This document shows positions 44,001 through 54,800 of a DNA stretch of 64,000 nt, piece after piece; position 1 is the first letter of the stretch; every line of letters begins with the position of its first letter. The stretch is taken from the NCBI GenBank assembly GCA_024336345.1, contig JANFOG010000001.1:2790001-2854000 (forward strand), read 5' to 3'. The stretch is from Mariannaea sp. PMI_226. Its lineage: Eukaryota > Ascomycota > Sordariomycetes > Hypocreales > Nectriaceae. A model generated the notes under the pieces. It had not been told where the DNA came from, made no database searches, and saw only the letters and a list, made by a program, of their open reading frames with translations. Position numbers and translations under genes: made by a program.

Positions 44001-45242
44001 CCAGTGGGGTCACCACGCAAAGACATGCTAGCTGAAATAGGTAGCTATTATATGCTGCTTTAAGCAGCCTTGTGATCCTTTATTTTGCTAGTATTTTGTA
44101 TACCAACCATCAGCAGCCTTAACAGCAGCTACTCTATTAGGCATTGTAGATATTAGATTTTCTAAGGTCTCGTCAGCAATGCTATGCCAAGCTTCCTTTG
44201 CAGCTTTCACTAATTCATATTGTGTTTTGACTGTATCATCCATAAATTCTAGCTCTGGGTGAAGACGATAGATTTCTGCTTTCATTAAGGCCCAAAGGTT
44301 CTCAATTGGATTGAGGTCTGGTGAATATGGCGGCCAAATCATGGTCTTGATGTTTAGTTCATCTAATAAAGCCTTGACTATCCGAGCTGTATGTGAAGAA
44401 GCATTATCATGCATAAAGATATCACCTGGCTTGATGACTTCCGGAAGAATAGCTTGATATAGGTCGCAGATATGCTCTCCATCAACACGGCCGTGAAGAG
44501 CCATTAGCCCTGTGCGAAGGCTGGCTCCAAATAAGGCCCAAAACATCTGCCTTACGGCTCCTTGTGGTGAGCTTTCCTTTACATCGCCCTGTAATAGCTG
44601 CTCACGAGGGCTTAAGAAAGTCCACACAGGCCGGGCCCCTTGCCCTCTTATAACATAACATTCATCGCTCCATTTGACAGTCTTCCAGTCGATATTCTCG
44701 TATCGGGCTACCCACTGACGCCTCTTTTCAGCATGTTCAGGCTTCAGTAAAGGTCGTTTCTTTTGGATCCACCTACGCCGGCCCATCTCTCGCAAAAGAT
44801 ATCTTAAAGACCTCTCTTTGCAAGCATTATCTACTGAATCTAGTAGATCTTTTGTTGTAATATGTGGATCAATATGCGTTATTGTATCGTAGATTTGATC
44901 GCGTTGCTCTTCCGTAAGCTTCCGTGGAGCTCCAGACCGTGGCTTACTTTGATTATCTAAGCGTTGTTTTTCGAGCCGTAGGGTTGATTTAATGGTTCCA
45001 AGAGGGACCTCTGGATGTAAAGCTTTAATCCGGCTATGAGAAAGACCATAGCTTCGAAGCTCACAAATTCGAGACCGTAATTGAGGTGATAGCTCTGGCC
45101 CACGGCGGCCCATTTTGTGGTGTTGTATGTTGAAGGAAGCAAAATAGGGGGGTAAAAGCAGCGTTGAAAATTGAGTCTAATTTCCCTGTGGGGGGCCCCG
45201 CTAGTTACAGAGGTTTGGATCAAAACTTGTTGCCAGTTGCTG
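43964..45242 (-). mobile_element. Complete Tc1/mariner transposon (impala-like)
   Basis: A 1279-base element flanked by TA on both sides (43962-43963 and 45243-45244), the target duplication expected of this superfamily. Perfect inverted repeats of 37 bases (39 with the TA) start CAGCAACTGGCAACAAG. The only gene is an uninterrupted transposase on the minus strand. Length and DD34E type match Fusarium impala elements as I remember them (about 1.28 kb, 340 residues). The perfect repeats and intact frame indicate a recent insertion. There is no sign of RIP (C-to-T) damage. Confidence 0.95.
44088..45113 (-). CDS. Tc1-family transposase, DD34E
   Basis: A single intact exon of 341 residues. The N-terminal 110 residues form the paired-like helix-turn-helix DNA-binding region (LRSRICELRSYGLSHSRI ... 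RKLTEEQRDQIYDTI). Between them and the catalytic core is a GRRRWIQKKRPLLKPEH linker. The catalytic triad is Asp150 (WSDEC), Asp236 (MHDNASSH) and Glu271 (NPIENLW) with exactly 34 residues between the last two. It should cut and paste the surrounding element into TA sites. No frameshift or stop interrupts it, so it is potentially active. Its third-position base use is more AT-rich than that of neighbouring housekeeping genes, in keeping with a mobile origin. Confidence 0.96.
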   Translation of the reverse strand: MGRRGPELSPQLRSRICELRSYGLSHSRIKALHPEVPLGTIKSTLRLEKQRLDNQSKPRSGAPRKLTEEQRDQIYDTITHIDPHITTKDLLDSVDNACKERSLRYLLREMGRRRWIQKKRPLLKPEHAEKRRQWVARYENIDWKTVKWSDECYVIRGQGARPVWTFLSPREQLLQGDVKESSPQGAVRQMFWALFGASLRTGLMALHGRVDGEHICDLYQAILPEVIKPGDIFMHDNASSHTARIVKALLDELNIKTMIWPPYSPDLNPIENLWALMKAEIYRLHPELEFMDDTVKTQYELVKAAKEAWHSIADETLENLISTMPNRVAAVKAADGWYTKY

Positions 45243-45244
45243 TA
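45206..45244. repeat. Right terminal inverted repeat (with TA)
   Basis: The exact reverse complement of the left repeat, running from TACAGAGGTTTGG to CCAGTTGCTGTA. Confidence 0.97.
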
Positions 45245-46514
45245 TGTATGGATCTAGAGGTTGGGTGCTTAATAATTCCTCATCTCGTCATCACATGTCA
45301 GTGTCTGAAAACCAATCTTTTTGTTTTGAAACAGTCTCAGCGTTCAACTCTCGGGCGTTGGCGCTGTCGTCGCTGGCTCATGCTTAACTACAAGGGGTCA
45401 GGCTCAGGCCCAGGCTCAGGTTTCGGCGGCCTCAGCTCGATCATTCATCCAAGTTTTCAAGGGTCAACCACCCTCCCGTGACTGTGCCACATTTCGCACT
45501 TCACATTTCACATTTCTGAGCGGGGAACGTGAGGAGGGGGATGCGTGCAAACAGTCCTTACAGTCCTTACCTGCACAGATGTCTCTGTACGAAGGGGACT
45601 TGGGAGGATAGGCAAAGTCATTATAGCCTGATGTCCACACTTGACACGCCACCCTTATGAGGCTAAAAGCCTCGTAACTCTACACGTATGGCTGATATGC
45701 CCCGTCTCTGGATCTTGCTGGTTGACACGTGGATGTGTGAGAGTGTGTGAGAGCGGAAGGGGAAACATCTCCCGTTCGACGTACGAGAGAGCGATATAGA
45801 AAAAATAGTCTGTATCTCGAAAGCTGGCCTCTTTGTGGTTAGCATGACGTCGGCTGAAACAGCACGGGTCCAATCTCCCTCTGCCTCTGCTCAATTCATC
45901 GTTAATCGCTAGAAGGAACATCTTGGTCAGTGCCTTGTCCATGCCCAGCACATCACGGCATGCTATGACCCTCGCCCCCGTGTAAAAGCGCTGGTCAGAG
46001 CCAACATGCTACCTACACCAGCTTGAAGAGATCAAAAGACCCATCCATCACACCACATTGACCAAAAGCGCTCACTGCAATTGTTACACTTCAGATTGCG
46101 GTGGTTTCTAGCTCATAATGTACACAGAGAGTTGGGATTGAATCTCAGAACACACCTAGTTGATAACTAGAGACCGGGTATTGTTGAGGGCTTGACGCCC
46201 CTCTTCTTCAACTGGCAGAGATCTTTCATCAAGTCATGATACCACAGGGGTAATCTATATGTATGTAATGCGCAAATCAGCGGGAGGTCTAACCCCGACG
46301 ACTTGATACTCAACACAGCGATAGTTTGTATCATGAAAAAATTGCCTGCCCTTCTAAACGAGTATCATCTCCGTCAGGTCGGACCTGCAAGATAGTGCTG
46401 CCTTGCAATTTAGGACAGCTCAGCTTCTCACACCTCTTGTAACTTACTTCAATAGAAGTACTGCAGATGCGAAAGGGGAAAATGTGATATGGTACATTTG
46501 GGGGTTGAATACCC
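45245..46514. other. Intergenic 3' of mitochondrial IleRS
   Basis: About 1.27 kb. Contains a CAGGCTCAGGCCCAGGCTCAGG micro-repeat near 45400-45421. No gene is recognised; the part near 46514 is expected to be the 3' UTR of the synthetase gene. Confidence 0.5.
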
Positions 46515-49490
46515 CTATGCTGTCGAGCTGACGACCTCCTCACATCGATTACACAGGTCGTTCTCAGTTGGTGCAACATATCGCCAGCATCTCGAGCACT
46601 TCTCCTGCTTCGGGGGGAGCACATGAATCTGAACCTCGGTGTCTTGAACCATAGACGACTCCTGATACGCCCATAAGGCATCTTCCGGTAGGGGCTGGTT
46701 GAGCTCCACTGACGAAACTACTAAGATGGACTCAAGTTCGTCCGCGTATCGCTCAAGAAGTTTGATCATGTTCTTGTCTTCCACCGCAAGATGGATAGAG
46801 CACTGTAGTGAACTTCCCAGAACCTTGTCAGCTCGAGCCCTCTCCATGATCGCCTGAACGGCACGGTTCAGCGTGCCGAGGGCGGCATAGTCATCACGGA
46901 GAGTAGCTGGAGGGAGCGTCAACTCGTTGGCATCAAGTGGCGAATGATAGAGCTGACGAGCAGGGTTCTCCAGAGAGCTGTTATTATCATTAGCTTGTGT
47001 TACGGTATCTGGACGAGAGACAACTCACCTGTCTTCAGTCATCCAAGTCGGTCGATGTGACCAGGCCTCCTCCACGAGAAGGGGTGTAATCGGAGCAAGC
47101 ATTCGCAAGAAACCTATGAAGATCGGCTCTAAGATGCCACCACCATCGCCACAATAAAGTCGGTCCTTGAGGGCTTCTAAATAAAACGCTGACAGGTCAT
47201 TTGCAACCCAGCGGTTGATCAGACCAACGGCCTTGTGGAACTCGTAGCTGTTATAGCAGTCCATCACTTGAGACATGGTGTCGTTGAGCTGAACAAGGGC
47301 CATTTGGTCCAACTTAGTCCGAGGGCTCTTACGCGCCTCTTGGTTGAGTGACCCAAGAAGCATTTTGATGATTGTCCGGTACTTGATCAATGAAGAATGC
47401 ACCGGTTGCAGAATTGTTTGGCCAATGAGCACATCAGAGGTGAAGTCGACACTGGCCGCCCATAGTCGAATGGCATCGGGGCCAAGACCATCAAATTTCT
47501 GTCCTCCTCCTTTACCCTTCACCTTGACGGGACCAAGAAGGCTACCATCCATGACCTGTTCCGGAACATACATATTGCCAAGAGACTTAGACATCTTTTT
47601 ACCTTGTCCGTCCAAGGTGAAACCATGCGTAATCAGCGTCTTGAACGGAGCAACAATCTCGCCCGAGTTCTTCCCGTCGAGTTTCTGAGCGGCAACATAC
47701 GTCAGCAGGCTCGATTGGAACCAGCCTCGATGTTGGTCGGATCCCTCAAGATATACGTCGGCAGGTCCTTGGGTCTCGGTCCAACTGCTTCCGCTATCGA
47801 ACCAGACATCCATCGTGTCAGTGCCACGGCGATATTTGCCAACCAGAGACGGAGCGATCCACGCAGGGTCATCAGGGCTATCAGAAAACCAAGCGGCGGA
47901 TGTTCGCTCCTGCATGACAGAGATGATGTGCTCGATCGACTCGGGTGTCATGACAGAATTGCCTGCTTCATCATAGAGAGCAGGAATCGGAAGCCCCCAC
48001 GAGCGTTGTCGCGATATGCACCACTCACTACGGCCTTTGATAAAGCTCTCTAGACGGACTCTGCCGCCCTCTGGAACAAAATGAACGTTACGTAGTGCTG
48101 CGAGAGCGTCATCCTTGATGCTGCCGACATCGGCGAACCACTGAGCTGTAGCACGAATCACAACCGGCCTTTTGGTGCGCCAATCATAAGGATATTTGTG
48201 GCGTAGCTTATGCGTTCCGAGGACATCTTCTCCCATAAGCTCCAAGACTGATTGGCCACCACCATCGAGGATGGAGGGTGCCGACATCAGCTTTTCAGGG
48301 TCATCAGGGTACGCTTCCTTGGTGAAATTGCCGCCATTGTCAATAGGTGCGAAAGCCTCAATTCCAAGTTTGCCACAGGCTTCATAGTCATCTTGGCCGT
48401 GTCCAGGAGCTATATGAACAAGACCAGTGCCAGAAATAGCAGTGACAAAGCCGGCTTCGATGATGGGCTGTGGTGGTGCGGACTTTCCCCTAAGCTTGTT
48501 GTGGTATTGAAGCCCCACCAAATCAGAGCCACGGATTGACTCGATTATCACTTCAAATTCGGGAACTACCTGTTTCATTGCTTCTACTCGGTCTGTAGTA
48601 ACAAGGAGCCCATTGGGCCCAACGCGAATGACAGAGTATGTGAGGTCGTTGTGAACAGCGATTGCCTTGTTGGCAGGCAGGGTCCAGGGCGTGGTGGTCC
48701 AAATGGCAGCATAGAGTGGTCCGCGGAACTTATTCAACTCGGGAATTGCAGACCAGTCAGATACAATAGGGAATTTAATATATGCAGCAGTTGACAAATG
48801 GTCATCCCGATACTCCAACTCGGCTTCGGCAAGGGCAGTTCGCGATGAGGCAGACCAATACACAGGCTTATTCTTGCGGTAGATGAGACCTTGTCGAACG
48901 AGATTCTGAAAGACACGCAATTGCCTTATTTCAAATTCCCGATCCATTGTAGTCCATTTCTTCTCCCAATCAGACATGACAGCAAGGGATTGGAAGCCCT
49001 TCATCTGTTCCTTGACGGTCTTGTAAGCCAGCTTGCGGGCATTCTCCCGAATCTGAACTGGGGTCAGATCTTGGGCATTGCTCGATCCAAGAGCCTTCAT
49101 CTCAATTGGCAGCCCATGGCAGTCCCAGCCCGGTCTGTATATGACTCTCCGGCCCTGCTGCACCTTGACTCGGAGGATCATGTCTTTCAAAATCTTGTTG
49201 AGGGCATGGCCGACGTGGAGGTTGCCATTGGCGTACGGGGGACCATCGTGAAGGATGAAGGGCGTCTCGTGCGGTCGGTTCTGGGTCTGCCAGTCGTATA
49301 GACCCTCCGTGCATTGACGATGCCATTGCTGCTGGAGGTTTGGGATCGGACGAGCCCTTTGATTCGCATCAGTTTAGATCCACTCAATTTTTTTTTCCGA
49401 GATGCTGTCCAGCACCAAAAAAAGGACGGATAGAACATACGGAAAGCTCGACCGAGGCAGCCTCAAAGTCGCCTTCCACGATTTGGACAT
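46515..49490 (-). CDS. ism1: Mitochondrial isoleucyl-tRNA synthetase
   Basis: Exons 49441-49490, 47029-49356 and 46515-46977 give 946 residues. The short first exon codes MSKSWKATLRLPRSSFP, a basic amphipathic start fitting mitochondrial import, chosen because this frame alone continues across the 84-base intron into RPIPNLQQQWHRQ. Class I motifs: HVGH (64-67, the HIGH motif, in GPPYANGNLHVGHALNK) and KMSKS (604-608). The editing domain shows TTTPWTLPANKAIAVH; the isoleucine-type core shows RPGWDCHGLPIE and EGSDQHRGWFQSSLL. The C-terminus carries the zinc-binding pairs CSRCWRYV and CNRCEEVV typical of bacterial and organellar enzymes. It charges mitochondrial tRNA-Ile. Introns are 84 and 51 bases. 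It is divergent from the gene at 49898. Confidence 0.94.
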
Positions 49491-49897
49491 TGTCGGGCCA
49501 GGACCATGTCGCGAGGCGTGGGAATCTACAGCCTTGTTGTCGATGGAGGTGGTGTTGAATAAGTCTGGTGGGCTGCCGGCTGAGGAACAATTTTAGCGCC
49601 ACAGCTGCCAGACAGGTACCATGAAGCTTAGCGCGTCATCCCCGCCAGTTACATGCAAGGCTGCCTTAACAGTAGCTCTCGCCTTCACAACTGGAGGACG
49701 ACCAGTGAACCAACCTACCTACCTATCACCACCATAAAATAAAATAATTCTGAGCACGGCAGCCTAGTCGGCATATAGTCTATGTACCACCACTTTCAGT
49801 ACTCACTTGCTCAACCTATTCATTCACTGCATCTCTAAGTTCTTGACAACATCCACGCCTTTACCCCCCCATTCCAAACAAAGTCAAGGAAGCAGGT
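49491..49897. promoter_or_regulatory. Divergent promoter between IleRS and an unknown gene
   Basis: These 407 bases separate two head-to-head genes and include CCAACCTACCTACCTATC (49710-49727). The stretch 49800-49890 is a CA/CT-rich leader of the plus-strand gene. Confidence 0.55.
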
Positions 49898-50850
49898 ATG
49901 GCGCCGTTACGTCGTTACTTGAGAATATCAAAATACTCGGTCCTAGAATGTCGCATCTACCTTGACAATCCGGCATTGGCTCAATCATGGCTCCTCAATC
50001 ATCGCGATCCTATACTACCCAAAGTAATCGAGAGTATCCGACCACTGGTACTTCCCAAGCTGCGTGAGGAGCGAGAAAGGAGCAGGAAGAAGAGCTCCAA
50101 AAAGAAGGCCGTCAAAGACGTAGTGGTTGGGGGTAATTTCTCGGCTCTTAGTCTTGAAATAGTAATTTCAATTCAGATGCTAACACCGTCATTGCAGATG
50201 ACTTTGAGGTATCCATCTTCTTGATGGAGACGAGTACCAGACACTCATTACTCTTCAAGACGAAGCACTTCCGAGAGAGGATGCCCCCAAGAATAGAGTC
50301 AACCTCTACAAAGCTTATCAGCGAGACAAATCAGACACCTGTGGATGTTGATGACTTGGAAAATCAAATCCCAATTCTCCGAGAGGATGATGAAGATGAG
50401 AATATTGAGCTTGCCGCCATTCCTTCTATGGAGACAGTCAGACAAAGTAAACGTCAAAGGCAGGGGCGAGCCCAGGATGACGAATTAGACGGACTCTTCG
50501 TGGCATCCGATGAGGATGAAGCATTATCTGCCGTCGAGATCGATTCTGACACGGAGGCACCCCCCCTCAAACGGCATCGAATCCGGGCTACTTTATCCGA
50601 CGAGTTCACAGACCAAGGTGGCGATGACAAGAAGAAGCTAGCAATGGACGTATCATATGAAGGGTTCGCAATATATGGTCAGGTGCTCTGTCTGGTAGTC
50701 AAGAAGAAGGAAAACGGGAAAGCACCGTTACCGAGTAATCGCCGCGGCGGTACCCTAGCTAACGCGAGTGGAAGCCGACCAGAAGGCCAAGCCAGCATGG
50801 TGAACTGGATCTCATCGACGCAAGTGCCAGTTGGAGAGGAAGTCTCATGA
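49898..50850 (+). CDS. Conserved fungal protein, probably nuclear, function unknown
   Basis: Exons 49898-50132 and 50198-50850 with a 65-base intron (GTAATT donor, GCTAAC branch site, TTGCAG acceptor) give 295 residues. The N-terminal 110 residues look folded and conserved: PLRRYLRISKYSVLECRIYL, WLLNHRDPILPKVIESIRPL, VLPKLREE, then after the junction GDDFEVSIFLMETSTRHSLL and KTKHFRE. The rest is acidic and disordered (REDDEDENIEL, DGLFVASDEDE), with a short basic patch PPLKRHRIR that could be a nuclear signal, and a short ordered-looking segment DVSYEGFAIYGQVLCLVV. The frame is rebuilt exactly at the splice. I cannot name the family. Confidence 0.78.
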
Positions 50851-51783
50851 AGAAACTCATGTCCTCGACACGATGTGTTTGATAATCGACTCACAATGTG
50901 CATATTGTGAGGACGAACTTCGAACTAGGGCACGACGATGCGTCAGGTTCACCCGACGGGTTCGAAAATTGCCCCGGTTATGTCTAGGATGTTAGGTTGG
51001 AGGCTGGAATTCCTTGGCTAGCCTCCTAGTGGTCACCTGGAGCGTCTCAAAATGATGGCCTCACAACCGTACTAAGAGCGAAGTTGAACTGCCACTTTCC
51101 AGTCGATGGGCAGGAAACCTTTTTAGCGAGAGGCTGAGTCGTCCCAACGCCTAACACCTATCCCTGGAGGATAATGTTCCTGACTACATGGATTGATCAT
51201 AGGTCAACCAGTTACTAAGAATAGCGATGCCGTTATATCATACACTCAGCAGAAATATGAACCCTTCAAGAAGTCCTCCAAGAGCACTCAGGTGTTCGGG
51301 AGGAAGAGAAGGACAAATGGTCAACATGCTTCCCGTATACTGGTCATGCCATATGCTAGGTGGACTCTAGTACTCTTCTTGGATAGCATCAACTTCTCAA
51401 CTGCCTGATCCAGCTAGTTATCTAGTTATATCCAGCATAGCTGGGTCTACAAGATCTGCACGTCACGCATCATACGGAGTCCAATTGTCCCGGCGTATTC
51501 GCCGCGTGAATGTGCTGTATTAACTATTATTGCATGCGATATGTGAATTCACGTCAGCGGGCGAAAGGTGCTGCCTACAAGGCTTTCTTTCAATACTCGG
51601 CCAACTCTTCCACGTTCAGGAGGGCGTATGCGTATTCGTACGTTTGCGGTTCGAAATTAAGCCGATCGAACTCTTGGCGACCCCCAAATGCTTGTGGTTG
51701 TTTCCAATATGAGTGGGAATATTCCGAGGACGCCTCCACGTGAGGCTCCCCTGACATGGATGGAGCCTCGTGTCCCTGACTGG

Positions 51784-51808
51784 CTGACTGACTGACTGAC
51801 TGACTGAC
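51784..51808. repeat. (CTGA)n microsatellite
   Basis: Six tandem CTGA units in the gene-free region. Confidence 0.9.
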
Positions 51809-54800
51809 GCAACAAATCCTCCAACAAATGAGGTGATCGCCCCTCCATCCAGGTCTACGAAAGTATGATCCTGTAGATACGGGGAAATGGCAATTGTGCC
51901 CTTTTTTTTTTACCCCCTTATTTCCTTTTGTCCTGAACTTACAGGCCCAGCGCCACCTGAACCTCCCTGCTCCTACAGTACCTAAGTAGTCTGATTTCAG
52001 AGGACTTTAGCGCCCGTTGGCGTCGTCATGGTCGGCTCACGGCAGCATCAGCGGCACAGAGAAGGCGTTTTATCTTTTGGACAGAAGTTCCGATCTGGCA
52101 CTGCCATTTGACTGCCAGCTCGCGTGCAGCACAAGTCCGAATATCCCGGGGCGTGTTTGTGTGATGGTGCTGGGAAGGAATGCAAGGATAACTAACATAC
52201 GGTAGCTTGAGACGTCGGCGTTCTCGGAAGAGGCAATGATTATTATTTTCAACAAACTGCTTTCATGGTTGCTCTCCGAGGTACACGGCTTCATCGGATG
52301 TCACCGCACGGAGCACCTACTCTCTTGTCCTCGCTGAAGATTCTTCCTTTACCGTGGGTACTTGCCTCCTCCTCCTCCGGCATGTCACGATCGAAGGATT
52401 TTTTTTTTCTTCGAACTGGAGATGCTCCGCAAACTGCGGCTTTCGGCTTTAAGACTTTAATCGCCCCTGACTTGACGATGATAGGTGCCAGATAGAATTG
52501 CGACGGTGGATGTTGCTACTCCCATGTGTCTGAACGGGACGGACCCTGTCCATGCATGGGGAGATGTGGTGATCCTCCCAGTTGCCCATGGAGATCCAAG
52601 AATGAGTGTTTCAAGGAATGATAGCATATTGTGCAGATGTACCCCTCTTCCACAGGAGACAATAAGACCATAGTTATTGGGGGATGCAGCCCACCAAACG
52701 CCCTATTACATCATGTACGGACAGACGGCACACGCCTTTAACACTCTCTTCAACTGTCACGTCTTTTATACAGAGTGAGGTGATCAACTGCAATTGGGAA
52801 TCGTGTAATTTACAGACCACTCCTCCTGACATCACAACGTATGCTCCACCCCTGGTTAGGGCCCCCAATGAGACTCACACCCATCTGTACCAGATATTTG
52901 CCTGCAGAATAAAGGCATCATCGTCGTCATGGTTATCACCCCTTCCCAAGGCTCGCTCGTTGTTACTGCCACTCCTCCTAGTCGCTTCGACCACGTTCTC
53001 ACTACACGAAGAGATAGGTCCTAGGTCCTAGACCCAGGATTCAACACGGTCAGGCTCCTCCATATTAGGATCAAACACCCCACAATTAGAGGACCCTGCG
53101 ATCTCGAAAATAATTACCTCGCTTGTTCACCCATCCAACTGTTTGTCATAAGTAAACCCTGAGTGCCTTCAACGTACATAAACTGCATCCATTCGTGGGT
53201 CAGCCCGGCAGGAAATAGGCCGAAGGGAAGAGTCTTTGTATGTCCGGCTCCGACTCACATCTTGACAGCATCCACTAATAGCCTAAAAGACCTCGGCTCG
53301 CAACGCCAGCCTCTATCTGTTTGAACGGGAAGCCCGCAACTAATGCCGGCCGATACGTAGCCGGCCGGACACTGGGCCTCGTTGTATGGCAGAAAACAAC
53401 TCTACATTTGCTCTACGCAATTGTGAATTGGATCGAACCACCCCTCCCCCCAAAAAGAGCTTCACCATTGCCTTCCTAGTTCTAGTTTAGCATTTGCACC
53501 TCGTAACTCACACACCGTTAGTATCAAGCTTCACTGGCCTGCATGCATGAAGGCCGTGATTCCTTTCACTACATAGTACTTCCCTATGTATCTTTGTATT
53601 GCTGCACAGTGGTACAGTATAGTACTCGGCTCACCGACATACAAGATAAGGCTGCAGGCCACGTAACATTGCAGATGCAAGACATCTCGCTTGCTGCATG
53701 TTGACGACAATGTGTGCAGCTTGTTTGTATTGGCCATTTAGATATCGCGTGATGACCCATCAGTACCGTTGGTTTGAGCCGTTTCACCCCCAACATCCCG
53801 CTGAAGGCTGAGACTGCAAGACGGCGATATGTACAGTACACCCCGTGGATTCGCGCGCCATATGCGAAGCCATCGGGTCATCAGGTCCACATTGTGCCTC
53901 TCACGATAGGTCTTTTGCGGGGGAGGGAAGCACTCGTTGCATTGCAGTGCACGTACTCCGGACGTCGAAGCAAAGAGGGTTGCACGATGACTCCAAAAGG
54001 AAGCGGGGATGTTGCTGGTTGGTGCACTAGCCAAAGGCACGCGGTTGGAAAGTGACTCTATTCCTTCTCCGTTTAGGACTTAAGCATATAACCGATGGCG
54101 ACTATTGGTTGCATCTGGATCTTGACGGTTTGATATCGAGTGAGGGGAAGAGGCTTTTTGAGCCTGATTTGATTTGAATTTCCATACTAAGTTAAACTCT
54201 TTTGGCCCAGCCCGCCCTCCAAACATTAACCCAGAGGCGGGCATGTTTTGAACGCCGTTTACTACGTTTGGTTGCTTGGGGAGTTCTACTACCCCTCAAC
54301 TAGGCAACATCCGGCGAATCGAAGTTACACTCTGAGGTCGCTATCCTGGTCGCCGATCGTGCCATTTGCACCAGGTGATCTTTGCTCAAAGTTGGCAACG
54401 CCGTTTGAGTCAATTCAAGGTTGGCCATGCATATGGTTGGCCACGCAATGGATAGCTACTCGACGCTTAATTAACTTGGTGGGATCGCCTCGAATATAGC
54501 GGAAAGGCACGCAAGATTAGCCCAATATAGTCCATGTCAGCACAGGAAATCTGCACACTCCCAATGCAAGCTGATCCCACGCATGCGTAGGCTATTGATT
54601 AAGTACAGTATCCATGGATGGGAAAATAGGTAATTGCAGTACAGTGCAAAACATAATCAGATCGACAGGTGGCTGGGGATATGATCAACAACCACACTTC
54701 CGCCGAGGAACCTTTGCATCCACTATTGGCTTGGCCCATTGTCACTACATACCGTACCGTGCCTTATGTACGTAGTCACTGGACGATCCCGTCACCGCCC

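Noticed and set aside
47604..48053. 149-codon plus-strand frame opposite IleRS
   Set aside because: It is an antisense shadow of a well-supported exon.
51650..51662. GGTTCGAAATTAAG as a tRNA B-box
   Set aside because: No matching acceptor, D or anticodon arms surround it; likewise for other GGTTCGA words at 6713 and 50960.
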